This document shows, piece after piece, positions 36,133-46,568 of a stretch of 64,000 nt of DNA (position 1 is its first letter; each line of letters starts with the position of its first letter). Location of the stretch: positions 310,001 through 374,000 of the forward strand of contig JAIXMO010000016.1 of the NCBI GenBank assembly GCA_025677825.1, read 5' to 3'. The notes beneath the pieces were generated by a model. The model did not search any database and had not been told where the DNA came from. It was given only the letters and a program-made list of their open reading frames with translations. Made by a program: the position numbers and the translations under genes. This stretch comes from Helicostylum pulchrum (taxonomy: Eukaryota; Mucoromycota; Mucoromycetes; Mucorales; Mucoraceae).

Positions 36133-38577
36133 TTAGACTTGTCTTTTTCTTTGAAAGTTTTCCATTACATTTGCATCATTGCCTTGTCGGCCACGAGCCT
36201 GCCGCGACTTTTCAAATTCACCATCCATCATTGTACTAGAATCAAGTTCATCTTCATCCAATGTTTCTAAAGCATAACCTTGCCATTCATGTTCTTGTAC
36301 TTTTAATGCACTTTCTCTTTGCCAATCTGCTTCTATCTTTGTAGCATGATAGCCTTTCCATTCTTCAGAAGTTTCTGATTGTGATGATGCGCGTCTAGGG
36401 CTATCTGTGCTACCATTAGGGCTGGGATATCCTTTCCATACTTCATCTTCATCATCCTCTTCATCGATCTTTGATTCTTGTACTCTAATATTGGGTGCAG
36501 GGTATCCTTTCCATCTTTCAGAGTCACTATCCTTAACCGAAACTTCTTCTTCCTTGAGAGGATATCCTAACCATTTCTCATCTGAAGTAGTGGTTGTCAT
36601 AACACTAGCAGGTTTCTTGGTAGCCAAAGTAACTTCATGGTTACTGTTACCTCCGACAGGAACAAACTCAGGTGCAGTAGGAGAAAGTCTTGATTTTTCT
36701 TTACTAGCCGATGTTGAGTTGGAAGAAGAAGAAACAGATAAACCAGCACCACCACCTCTGATAGTTTCTTGTGGTTCAAAATTGGATCCCGGAAGAGCTC
36801 GATGACTCAATAAGGGAGCCTTGGTATGATCTACTGTAACCTCAGCTTCTTCTTTTTCTTCTTCTTCAACAATATTAACCAGGATAGGTTCCGGTTGACT
36901 TACAGATTGATGATCACTTTCTTCTGGTTTTTGTGGAATGTTATCTAATATTTCAATTTCTGGCTCGTTTTGTTGTTCCAGTTCTGTTATAGTTGTTGTA
37001 GAATGTAGTGTAACCTCGTGTTCTTCGACATTTAATTCTTCCACTGGGTTAACCAATGGTATTTCAATAGACCTTTTATTCACTACAACATCAAGTCCGC
37101 CTTCATCATCGTTATTGTTATTATCGTCATCACTCTCATCATCCTTATTATCATCACTATTATTATTATTATTATGCGAAGAAGGAGAAATACCAGTTGG
37201 TCGTACAATATCAACCAGCTCTTGTTCAAAAACGACTTCGTCTCCGTCTTGTTGTTGTACAATACTTGTACGTCTTGAAGTAACGCTGACAGGTCTACTA
37301 GCCATATATTTCGTTTGTTGGATCATGGCTTCTTCAAATTCATCCTTATCGCATGTAATGGACTCACCAGGCTTCAAAGGCTCGACCTCGATACTTTCAT
37401 TAATAAGTTGATCTTTACGCAAGTAAACACGAGAAACTAACCAATGGTGAGTAAGTTGATCTCCGGGTGCAAGGTGATTCAAATTAGTTACGGGAATTAC
37501 AGCAGCGCGTAATCCTTCGATATGAATAGCTTTTGAACTGGCAGCTATTGAGGCACGTTTCGATTTTTTATCAGCACTTGTCAAAATATCTTCCAGCAAA
37601 AAATCATTACCGGAAGAAGAATCGATGGTTGAATTATGTTGGCATAATTCCAAAATTGATAACTCGATGTTGAGTTTATGTGCACCTGGTGCCGAAAGTA
37701 CAATATCACCCGAATGTTGCTGATCATGATCATCGCCGGCAGTATAAGCAGTAACAATGGAACGAATAGATAGTAAATGAGGTTGGATCCAAGGAATAGC
37801 GATCATCATACCGCCACTACCCATATGATGATGTACATCCAACTTTGTACGCAAACAAGTATGATAAGCATGATAGTTTTTAGTAGGAGCAATAATTTGA
37901 GCTAAATCACGAAACATTTCTTTGGTACGAGAAGAACAAGGTTGCCATAATTTCTTTAATCTTCTTACTTCGGGTACTGTCAAGGCCTTCATGATCGCCG
38001 CAAAACCAGAAAAATCGCGATATGCATGTAAAAGCAAATAAGCCACACGAACCAAGTGAGTGATTAGGCTATCTTTGCTATGCACGGGTGGTACGACAGC
38101 AGAAGCAAGAGCGCTACTTTCAGGCTTAATTAATTCTGCCCAATAAATAAGTTGATGAGCGAAACTGTGAGTAAGGTAATGGTGAAAGTCGACCAGATGA
38201 ACAAGTTTGGTACCCTCAGCGTCTAATTGAGAAAGAGATCTCTTGTCTAAAAGAACATTACTGTATAGTTGACAGTCAATTACAGCAATTTGTCGTGCCA
38301 GAGCATCCGAATCCCAAAATAAAGAAGTAGCAGCTTCAACAGATTGCATTTTTCTAGTTAGAGTATCAAGACGGTGTCTTTCCAGCTTTACGGTTTCAAG
38401 AAAGCCTCTCAGTACATCTACACCAAGATGAGGTCTTACTTTCTTTGCTTCTGTTAACTTATCCGATGCTTGGTTGATGGCATTCTTACAGATAATATAG
38501 GACTGGGCGATAGGAGAGAGTGGAATAACCGGAAGCCCTCCACTATTATTACTGTTACTATGATTGGCTGAAGCCAT
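36133..38577 (-). CDS. RasGEF-domain protein with W-x-G-Y repeat tail
   Basis: Intronless, 814 aa. The N-terminal ~280 residues match the CDC25-homology catalytic domain of Ras-family exchange factors: ALARQIAVIDCQLYSNVL, HLVRVAYLLLHAYRDFSGFA, AIMKALTVPEVRRLKKLW and APTKNYHAYHTCL. It differs from classical Cdc25 because the GEF domain is N-terminal and no separate REM domain is obvious; residues 30-75 are helical and might replace it. The middle is acidic with Asn/Asp runs. The tail carries five spaced W(L/K/Q)GY motifs at plus-strand ~36574, 36514, 36440, 36360 and 36283. Its target small GTPase cannot be told from sequence. It converges with the bromodomain gene, with only 244 bases between them. 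Confidence 0.8.
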   Translation of the reverse strand: MASANHSNSNNSGGLPVIPLSPIAQSYIICKNAINQASDKLTEAKKVRPHLGVDVLRGFLETVKLERHRLDTLTRKMQSVEAATSLFWDSDALARQIAVIDCQLYSNVLLDKRSLSQLDAEGTKLVHLVDFHHYLTHSFAHQLIYWAELIKPESSALASAVVPPVHSKDSLITHLVRVAYLLLHAYRDFSGFAAIMKALTVPEVRRLKKLWQPCSSRTKEMFRDLAQIIAPTKNYHAYHTCLRTKLDVHHHMGSGGMMIAIPWIQPHLLSIRSIVTAYTAGDDHDQQHSGDIVLSAPGAHKLNIELSILELCQHNSTIDSSSGNDFLLEDILTSADKKSKRASIAASSKAIHIEGLRAAVIPVTNLNHLAPGDQLTHHWLVSRVYLRKDQLINESIEVEPLKPGESITCDKDEFEEAMIQQTKYMASRPVSVTSRRTSIVQQQDGDEVVFEQELVDIVRPTGISPSSHNNNNNSDDNKDDESDDDNNNNDDEGGLDVVVNKRSIEIPLVNPVEELNVEEHEVTLHSTTTITELEQQNEPEIEILDNIPQKPEESDHQSVSQPEPILVNIVEEEEKEEAEVTVDHTKAPLLSHRALPGSNFEPQETIRGGGAGLSVSSSSNSTSASKEKSRLSPTAPEFVPVGGNSNHEVTLATKKPASVMTTTTSDEKWLGYPLKEEEVSVKDSDSERWKGYPAPNIRVQESKIDEEDDEDEVWKGYPSPNGSTDSPRRASSQSETSEEWKGYHATKIEADWQRESALKVQEHEWQGYALETLDEDELDSSTMMDGEFEKSRQARGRQGNDANVMENFQRKRQV

Positions 38578-39619
38578 TTTTTCTTGCCTTTTTGTTTATT
38601 TATTTTTTTAAAAAAAGGTGGTGGTTTTTGAAAAGTAAAAAGTAAAAAGCTATGAGGATAATAAGAAAGAGAAAAAAGAGAACTTCTGGGGGAAAAAAAA
38701 AAGTTTATTATTGCTGGGATTTGATTTTTTTTGCACAACCAAAAAAAAGAGCAGTACAACACAAGAACAGAAAAAAAGGAGACAGTTGTGCATAGTATTG
38801 CATTATTTCTAGTTACGTTCCACTCATAAAAATATTGCTAAAGTTTATTCTCTGCTAAACCATCAACCAAACAGCCTGAGGCTTCCCCTTATAATTTCTA
38901 TTATTGATGCCAGTGCTAGTCTTAATAAGACGCTGTATTTGTGGAACTTGTTTACTAGAGTGTGTACTGTGGTCTGTGGATGCAAATAAAGTCACCTCAT
39001 TTTTTCCCTACGCCACACCTCTTCTTTTTTTTTAACCTTTCTTCTCTTTGTTTTAACTTCTCTTTTGCTTTAACATGAAAAAATGCCTTCTGAAAAGTGC
39101 TTATATCGCAAGGATAAAGATTTTACCTACACCCAAATATTATAGGCATGAAACCGTCTATTCGGAACCAACGTTGGTTCCATGCTAAAAAAAAAAAAAG
39201 TATATGAAGCCTGTAAGAAATGCTAGTTTTCAGGAAACGTTAACCTTGAAATATTAATAGGGAGGCGTCAATGTCAATCTAACAAAATTTATTCGTTTTA
39301 TTATTGGTCAATAAACAAATAAACCTAATGAAACGCTCCTACTGCTTTTCGCATTAGATTGCAAAATTAGGAACTTTTTATAATTGGTGTGATTGGTCAA
39401 AAAAAAAATATGCCTAATGATTTGTTCTAGAATCGACATTTATGGTGTGTTAAAACAGGTTGTCAGCAAAAAGTTGTAGACACGTACTTGTATAAAAATG
39501 ATTGAATAGATTCCCTATCTTTCAACTTAAGCCGTCTATATTCTATTTTTTTAACAAATAAATCACTTTTTTCTTTTTCTTTTCTTTTTTAACTGTGTAT
39601 ACCAGTAAGTTTTTTTAAA
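38578..39619. other. intergenic, RasGEF 5' side
   Basis: T7A7 palindrome at 38603-38616 and pyrimidine/purine tracts near the RasGEF start. Two similar stretches containing ATTGGTCAA ... CCTAATGA occur at ~39304 and ~39393. No gene supported. Confidence 0.4.
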
Positions 39620-40081
39620 ATGCGCTCGCGTTCTTTCTGGGTCTATTTGGGTCGATTAAAGTAAACGGTGAAGCTCTTTTGGTTTAATTCAGCTGAAAGA
39701 AGAAGCTCGGAGAGAAGTAAAAGAAATAGTAGAAGATTACGCTACTCAAGAGATTTACTCTTTTAACATTATTTATCAATTAAGACAACTTCGCCCTAAA
39801 TTCCCCCATCAATCAACATACTTTAGATACCGAGGAAGCTCTTCAGATACAAACAACTATACTATGCAACCTTATGATATTTGAAACTACTGCAATTTTG
39901 ATAGCCAAGAAGATGGTAACTCTGATGAAAGAATTGCTTTATTTCAGATACAGCCATTCCAGTGGTAAAATCCTCCGAGATGGCTACCGTTGAAGGAAAG
40001 ACGATTATCAAGCTTATTAATCATTTCAATGGTGACAGAGTGAAGCAATCAAAACAAAAAAAGATAATTGAGAACAAATAA
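39620..40081 (+). pseudogene. coding-like remnant, frame-broken, unknown family
   Basis: An ATG at 39620 is followed by an open helix-rich stretch 39693-39881 (start LKEEARREVKEIVEDYATQE), a second frame reading DTEEALQIQTTILCNLMIF and on to about 39945, and a third open stretch 39948-40081 ending in a Lys-rich tail and TAA. The pieces have protein-like composition on one strand, but I could not join them with acceptable splice sites. The only candidate intron is about 34 bases. I read it as a decayed gene; a real multi-exon gene is the alternative. Confidence 0.25.
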
Positions 40082-41941
40082 TTGAATGCTTTCTAAACTT
40101 GCTGTGATTCTCGGTCCTTATACAATTACCAAAGCAAACAACAATGTTATACAGACTTTTAATGGACTTTAAATAAAAATGGAACTGTAAAAAGTTCCCT
40201 TACAAACAAAAATATAACAGACTTTTTGACCGAATATCATTACGTGCATGCATAGTGCGTATATTCTTAATCAAAATATATTACCGAATTATAAATAGTT
40301 TTTTATTCAGGTATAGTTTATTCAATAGTTTTTTTTTTAAAAAAAAGAGGCGTGCTTATGGCGAGTTTTGAATTACAACTATTTTCATAATAAAAAATGG
40401 GTATCTCTCTGTATCAGGGGTTTCTATCAAACGTAGCACAGCGTTGTGCAAGAAAAATGAATACATTCTTAAATTATAAAATGACATGATCCTTCTTTCT
40501 CGCTTCTTTCCTGCCGAAAGAAGAAACATCAAAAATCAAAAATAAAATAAAAAATACAAGCTTTTTTATTTTTATTTGTTGGCTTCCTTGATAATGTTCA
40601 GATAACATTTTTGATTTATATGAAGTAACGTGGTAACTGAAAAAAAAAGCTTATATTATTATAATTAAAAATGTTTTGTATCTCCCATTTGTGTGCATAT
40701 TTATGTCCGGAATATATAGAATCTGCACTATAAAAAAACCTATAGTTGATTCCCATTTTTCTTTACTACCTTCTCGATATTTGACGAGTAAGTATGGTCG
40801 AAGTATTTTTTTTTTGTCACTGTGGTAACGGGTAGTAACAGAGCATGATCTTTTATTTATTTATTTGTTCGAGGGACCGTGATCGCAATAAATCTAAACA
40901 ACAAGTAGTGGTACGAGCAAAGTGACACACACAGTTCCCGAAAATGAATCATGGTCAAGCAGGGTTGAAGATTTATGGGAGCTGGAAAAAGTAATGAGTA
41001 CAAGAAGCATATATTTAAAGTTTAAAATAATATATTCTAGAATATGTCTATTAGAGCGCACAGTACGCTGTATTATAAAACGCGCGAGTCCTTTTTTTTA
41101 TTACTTATTACTATTCTTTATAAATACACGGTTTTTTAAAAAAATGTTTGAGCGATTACACTATGTGTTTCTTTTTGAAAAAGGTCGCAGACTAGTTTTT
41201 GCGAGAGTACCTGGGAATTTTTATAAACTCGAACACTTCCCCAATTCGTAGTCAGAAAGTTTAATAGGAGAGTTAAATAAAAAGGAAATAAGCTTCTTGT
41301 AAAAGCTATCAGGAAAAGCGTTAAATAGTTTCGTGTACTAGCTAAAATATCCTACAGGTACACAATTTGTTTTTTTATTACCATTTACGATCTATCTTAA
41401 AAATCACATCTCTGGAGATCAGTTGGATACAGAAAGTAAAGTGTATATTGCATTACATAAAAGTTTTTTTTTCTAAGTCACATTTTTACGTAAAAGAATA
41501 AGCATGCATGTTGATCAATAAGCAGGTATGTAAATAAACGAAGATATGTATATATATATATATATATTGCACAGATTTTCAGTGTATATGCACTGTCATA
41601 CTAATTGTGTAAATCCTTAAACGGTGAATAAATAAATAAATCGAATCAGAGGCTCTATAGATGGTAGTAGTTAATTTAAATGCAGGCGTATCAAAGAAAA
41701 ACAATGCCAAAAGAAAAGCAATCTCGAGTACCCTTTCAAAAAACCATTTGTCCTGATAAAATAACTTCAAATAAGCATTGTATCACAAATAAGCAAAACG
41801 TAAATGAACAAAGGAACTTAATTGGGTATCGCGCAATGGATGGGTTTCAATTTCAGTTTATATTATCATACAGATAGTCTTTCTTATATTTTTTTGCTGT
41901 TGGCTTCTTGCAGTAAATACCACTAACACTATTTGTGCCGT
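40082..41941. other. noncoding with TA microsatellite
   Basis: Contains a T10A8 palindrome at 40329-40346 and a (TA)n run of about eleven units at 41547-41568. Open frames at 40922-41251 and 41680-41877 lack family signal. The last part is the F-box gene promoter. Confidence 0.45.
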
Positions 41942-43921
41942 ATGAACACTCACCTATTACCGCTGGAGATTATTGAAAAAATAACAAACTATTTACCTAT
42001 CAATGACCGTATCTCTTGTTTACTTTCGTGCAAGGTTTGGTACTCTCAACTCTATCGAGGTATCATTCGAGTTGTTTATATAACTTGTCGACGACAGTTC
42101 ACATCCTTTCTGATGCAATTACAAACCTACAATGACCTTGGTTTAGAAGTACGAGAGATTTATTTAAAGGCGCGTGTCAACATGACGCACATAGAGTTTC
42201 GGTTAATTGGAACCCATTGTCCGTTACTGGAAGTCTTTAAATTTAGCAATTGGCAAAACTACAGACCCTATAGTTTAGCAAGGTTTACTAAACTAAAGCA
42301 AATACCAAAGCTCTATGACGAAGAGAAGGCATATAACGTGTTGGAAGATGTTGGTGATAGTTTGACTCATTTGGAAATGTCTGAATATTTACTGCGAATA
42401 CTCGTACCAAAAGGAAGCCACCTGTTGATACTACAGTGCACTCGTAACTTGACCCATTTGACAATGGATGGTGTGTTTAATCCCAACCCAAATCAGAGTG
42501 ATATACGTCGTATGGAATTTGATTATTTAGATTGGAATCTAATACACGAATATTGTCCACAACTTGTTTTTATTCAAATGACACATGTCAACTTGAAAGC
42601 AACAGAGGCCCAAGCTAAATTAATGCATGTTCATACCACTATAAAACCCAAAGTAAAGCAGTTAGTGTTAAAGTTACTCAATTTGGAAAACGCTGCGTGG
42701 CTGTATTGTCTTGGATTTATGTACCCTAATTTAACGTTGCTGGAGATAGCATTCGATATTGGTACGTTTGTCAACTTTGACGAAACAGCCAATAGACTAG
42801 ATCAAGTGGATTCACAAACAGGCTTTTTGATCCTAGCGCACGAATTAAAAAAATTAAAATGGCTATCATTAAAAGGATTAAAACAAACACATTTCCCTGG
42901 AAAACTATTCTTTGACTTGTTAATGACAAGAGGTACAGCATTAGAGCATGCTACCATATTGTACGATACAGACAACATTTCTTCTCCTGGTATGAATGTA
43001 AACACTTTAAACGCTTTAGCTCAGGGACAAAAGACAGCACTAAAGAGTCTAGATATTGATATTTGGTATGGAGCTTACGAGGAAAAGTTCTATTCAGTTA
43101 TTGAACCTTTATCGTTATGTACACAGTTGAATCGATTATCTCTCAGTAATGACGATTTCGCTACGTTTAGTTACAATACAATACCAATGGATATGATATT
43201 AGATGCATGTTTACAGCTTACAGAATTAACGTTAAAAAGAATCGCTATTTCTATACAAGACAGACATTCAAAGAATCGTAAACATCCGTTAAAAAGATTT
43301 GACCTTTCACTGTCTCGTGTATCACAACTTATATTTGACTATTTAGCAATAAGATGCCCACATATATCGTACATGACCATCCTTAACTGTTGTTGGATGC
43401 CGAGGGAGATTGAAATGAAGATTGATATGCCAAACAACTCATTTGAATTTCTACGTATTGCAGATATGAATCGAAGAAGAACCGTTGGGTTAGAAGGAAA
43501 TTTAATACTTGGTCATACAGTCAATTTGTTCTCTGTATACCAATCAGATAAAGTTGAAAAGAAAAGGAAGAGGTATGAGAATAGTAAACAAATTGATAAT
43601 GAACGTGTCTATAGTTCGCTGGATGGTTTACTCTCGGTCACTTGGTATCATTTACATGAGCCACCTTTAGCTCGCTATTATTTCCCTCCTTCTTTCCTTC
43701 GCAAATTACGCAGAATTGAAGTGATTGCAATGAATTGTTTAGTTGAATATTGTAAGCAAAATCAACATTTAACAAAGATAAGACCCTTTGAAGAGTATGA
43801 AAATAGGTATATTAGCAAAAAGAGATGGAAGTCGGATATTGCGTCTGGGTGTATTAGTATCAATTGTAAATCCATAAAAACGCTAAAGTACAATTTCAAC
43901 GTTATTTCGTATACTAAATAA
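41942..43921 (+). CDS. F-box protein with leucine-rich-like body
   Basis: A probable substrate receptor of an SCF ubiquitin ligase. Intronless, 659 aa. An N-terminal F-box spans residues ~3-45 (LLPLEIIEKITNYLPINDRI then SCLLSCKVWYSQLY), matching the L-P-x-E-I/L-x2-I-x2-L-x6 ... C-K-x-W-Y pattern that binds Skp1. The rest consists of irregular repeated stretches of the type LTHLEMS, LTHLTMDG, LTLLEIAFD, LKKLKWLSLKGL, LTELTLKRI, as in fungal F-box/LRR proteins with degenerate repeats. Such genes are numerous in Mucoromycota. The ATG used is the first one; the codon three before it is TTG. No damage. Confidence 0.85.
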   Translation: MNTHLLPLEIIEKITNYLPINDRISCLLSCKVWYSQLYRGIIRVVYITCRRQFTSFLMQLQTYNDLGLEVREIYLKARVNMTHIEFRLIGTHCPLLEVFKFSNWQNYRPYSLARFTKLKQIPKLYDEEKAYNVLEDVGDSLTHLEMSEYLLRILVPKGSHLLILQCTRNLTHLTMDGVFNPNPNQSDIRRMEFDYLDWNLIHEYCPQLVFIQMTHVNLKATEAQAKLMHVHTTIKPKVKQLVLKLLNLENAAWLYCLGFMYPNLTLLEIAFDIGTFVNFDETANRLDQVDSQTGFLILAHELKKLKWLSLKGLKQTHFPGKLFFDLLMTRGTALEHATILYDTDNISSPGMNVNTLNALAQGQKTALKSLDIDIWYGAYEEKFYSVIEPLSLCTQLNRLSLSNDDFATFSYNTIPMDMILDACLQLTELTLKRIAISIQDRHSKNRKHPLKRFDLSLSRVSQLIFDYLAIRCPHISYMTILNCCWMPREIEMKIDMPNNSFEFLRIADMNRRRTVGLEGNLILGHTVNLFSVYQSDKVEKKRKRYENSKQIDNERVYSSLDGLLSVTWYHLHEPPLARYYFPPSFLRKLRRIEVIAMNCLVEYCKQNQHLTKIRPFEEYENRYISKKRWKSDIASGCISINCKSIKTLKYNFNVISYTK

Positions 43922-44110
43922 AAACAACCCAAAAAAAAATATGCCATATTTTAATGCTTTCACAGTGTGTGCAGACCAAATTCTTGGTGCTATTTTTTTT
44001 TTTTTTTTTTGGCACAGAATGATTTAATTTAAGCCAATTAAAAATAAACAACCCATTACACTATTTTTTATTTTGTCTTTTTTTCTTTTCATACTTTACT
44101 CTATTTCAAG

Positions 44111-44999
44111 ATGAAACTTTCATTAGCATTATTGAATATAGCATTCATTCCTGCCTTGCTTGCAGTTTCTACTGTACCTGAAATAGAAGACGGTAAACTA
44201 AAACACCACACGTAAAAATATAATAGAAAAACTGACAGTACACACATAAAAAAAGGTTTTGAGCATGTCACTTGTGGAAGTACCATCAAACTTACGAGTA
44301 AAGCCAACGGACACAAGCTACATTCACATGGTGTTACCTATGGTAATGACAAGAGAGAGTATATGTGTTTTACATGCTAAACATCGGTTACATAATAGGT
44401 AGTGGTTCAGGACAACAATCTGTCACAGGATTCCCTGACGCAGATGATAGCAACAGTTATTGGATTGTGGAAGCAGCTTCAGGGCACTTTTGTAAGCGAG
44501 GGTAAAAAAATAAAATAAAATGCATATTGTATACATGTATGACTAAAAAAAAAAAAAACTAAATAGAGATGCTGTACCATGTGGATCATCAATTCGATTA
44601 AGACACGCTAATACACAAGGATACCTTCACAGTCATAACCATCGATCACCTCTTTCAAAGCAACAAGAAGTCAGTTGCTACGACGGTAAGGATACTGGAG
44701 ATAATTGGAAAGTAACATGTTCTCAATCGGGTGATAAGACTTGGGTTCGTGAAAATCAAGTGCAATTGATCCATGAAGATACAGGCGCTTATTTGAGTTC
44801 TTTTACCACGTATCAATTTGGACATCCTATTCCTGGACAACTTGAAGTTGCTGGTGCTAAGAGTAGTTCTAAGAACTCACAATGGATGGCCCAGGTAAGA
44901 AATTGCATAACGCATGAATTGTATGTATATTTTTTTTTCTTATATTTTTTTTTTATTATACAGGAAGGTGTTTATTTTGCTGCTGCATCAAAACAATAG
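44111..44999 (+). CDS. SDF2-like MIR-domain protein of the ER
   Basis: SDF2 proteins act in the ER lumen in protein quality control beside O-mannosyltransferases. Five exons: 44111-44192, 44256-44342, 44399-44501, 44567-44894, 44964-44999; 211 aa. A signal peptide (MKLSLALLNIAFIPALLAVS) is followed by three MIR repeats with the characteristic HLHSH-type motifs: GHKLHSHGVTYGSGSGQQSV, GYLHSHNHRSPLS, and LIHEDTGAYLSSF. The pairs VTCGS and VPCGS start repeats. The C-terminus is ...EGVYFAAASKQ with no HDEL-like retrieval signal. Length matches SDF2 (~210 aa). Intact. Confidence 0.92.
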
Positions 45000-45075
45000 A
45001 AATCTATAAAAAAAACGTAATGATAAAACATAAAGTGTATGAGAGAGATATTTTTTTTTTTTGCTTGTTGCTTGT

Positions 45076-46107
45076 TTAAATAATAGCTTGAGTGTTTCCT
45101 AAAGGAGCAGCAATATATTTATCTACATTTTCAGCATCAGAAGGCAATGTGAAATCTTTTTGTTCTTGACCGTAATAACTTGTTAAAGCATCTTGACAAG
45201 CCTAATAAATAATATATTATGTCAGTATCCACACTTTTCCTCTCTCTTTTTTTACATGTAAAAACTTACTCTGAATTCAGCCATCTTGAGAGAACTACCG
45301 AAACCTTCTCCAACCTTTTCCTTACCGGAAAAGACACCAACAATGAACACAGGTGATGCAGAAGCACGACCAGTTTCAGAGAGCAATCTAGACTCGGCAG
45401 GTTCCTTGTTCAATTGTTTTAATAATGCGGTCAAGTGACGCTTAGGTTCTTGTACTTTAATAATAGGCTTGACATCAAAATCACGAGATAAAACAAAGTT
45501 ATGAATGAATTTCTTTGCTGCGTCTTGACCTTGTTCTTGGTAGATGGCACCAATAAGTGCATTCATACAATCAGCCATAACAGTAGCTTGCCCTAATTTA
45601 ACACTGTCATCTTCAGGTGCTTTCCAGCTAATGGTATGTTGTAAACCAACTTCAGTGGCAATTTTGGTGAAGGACTTGTTTCCGATAAAAGCGCGAAGGG
45701 CAGAGTTGAGTGCGCCAGGATGTAAAGTAGGATATTTACAATGAATGTACTCAGTAGCAAATAATCCTGTCACTCTCTTACCAATGAATTCTAAACTGGC
45801 ATTGTTCTCTTGTCCAGCAACTGATTTATGTGTCAAAGCTTGTTTCAAAATTTTAGAATCTAATGATTGGAGTCCAAGACGTGCTCCAAGGGCGTGAATA
45901 GGTGCGATATCTTCAGTTGTGTTGTCCTCGTATAAAGGTTGAGTGTGAAGGAATGCTGAGGCAAAACGAGGTGCTAATTTTTTTTTATTTTTTTTTTTAG
46001 TTTTCGTGTTTGATATGTACACTATAAAAATATAAATGTATACCTGTCTTGATAGCAGCAGCGGCTTGTGCTGAGAGGCTGTAGGTTTTGGTCAAAGAAC
46101 GGAGCAT
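45076..46107 (-). CDS. MRPL3: mitochondrial ribosomal protein mL44 (RNase III-like)
   Basis: A large-subunit mitoribosome component. Three exons: 46107-46044, 45973-45270, 45201-45076; 297 aa. Exon 1 encodes a mitochondrial presequence (MLRSLTKTYSLSAQAAAAIK). An RNase III fold follows (ILKQALTHKSV ... NASLEFIGKRVTGLFATEYI), then a double-stranded RNA-binding fold towards the C-terminus (EPKRHLTALLKQLNKEPAES ... FIVGVFSG). The catalytic NERLEFLGDS box of true RNase III is NASLEFIGKR here, with Lys-Arg in place of Asp-Ser, so cleavage activity is not expected; this is the known state of mL44. The symbol follows the yeast name. It is divergent from WASP. Confidence 0.88.
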
Positions 46108-46568
46108 AATAAACTAGTAACCTGAACAGATATAAAGAAAAGGGAAGACGGTAACCCTTTTGACTGACAAGGGGAAATTGTTTGGCGGGGGTAAAAGAAA
46201 GTGGCTTGACAGTCAAGAAATCGAGTCACACAGGTACTGAAATTGCTGTAAAGTACAATGCAAGAGTATGCATTGAACAAGTAAAAGGTATTTAGTAGGA
46301 TAATTACGTGGATTATTGCCAGTTTTATGAGCTATTAGTACATGCAGTTATGCTAAAAAAATATGCTATTAACATGTAAATTGAGTGCAATTGATTTTAA
46401 AAATGCAGAAGGCACGAGAACCGCAGATTAAATTAGGCGATAATCGTTTTGTTAGAACTCAGGTGAATTTGTAAGACTCGCAATTAGCCTTTCGAACTTA
46501 ATTGTGTGCGTGTGTTTTCCCTTTTTTTATTCCCTTTCTTTTACATACATATATATAAAAGTAATAAT
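46108..46568. promoter_or_regulatory. mL44/WASP divergent promoter
   Basis: 461 bases between two start codons. It holds an ACGTGG core at about 46306 and a pyrimidine-rich tract plus TATATATAAAAG just before the WASP ATG. No other element seen. Confidence 0.3.

Noticed and set aside
36938..37411. Ser/Leu-rich plus-strand frame opposite the RasGEF gene
   Set aside because: It is the complement of Asp/Asn/Glu codon runs in the RasGEF middle region, with no family signal.
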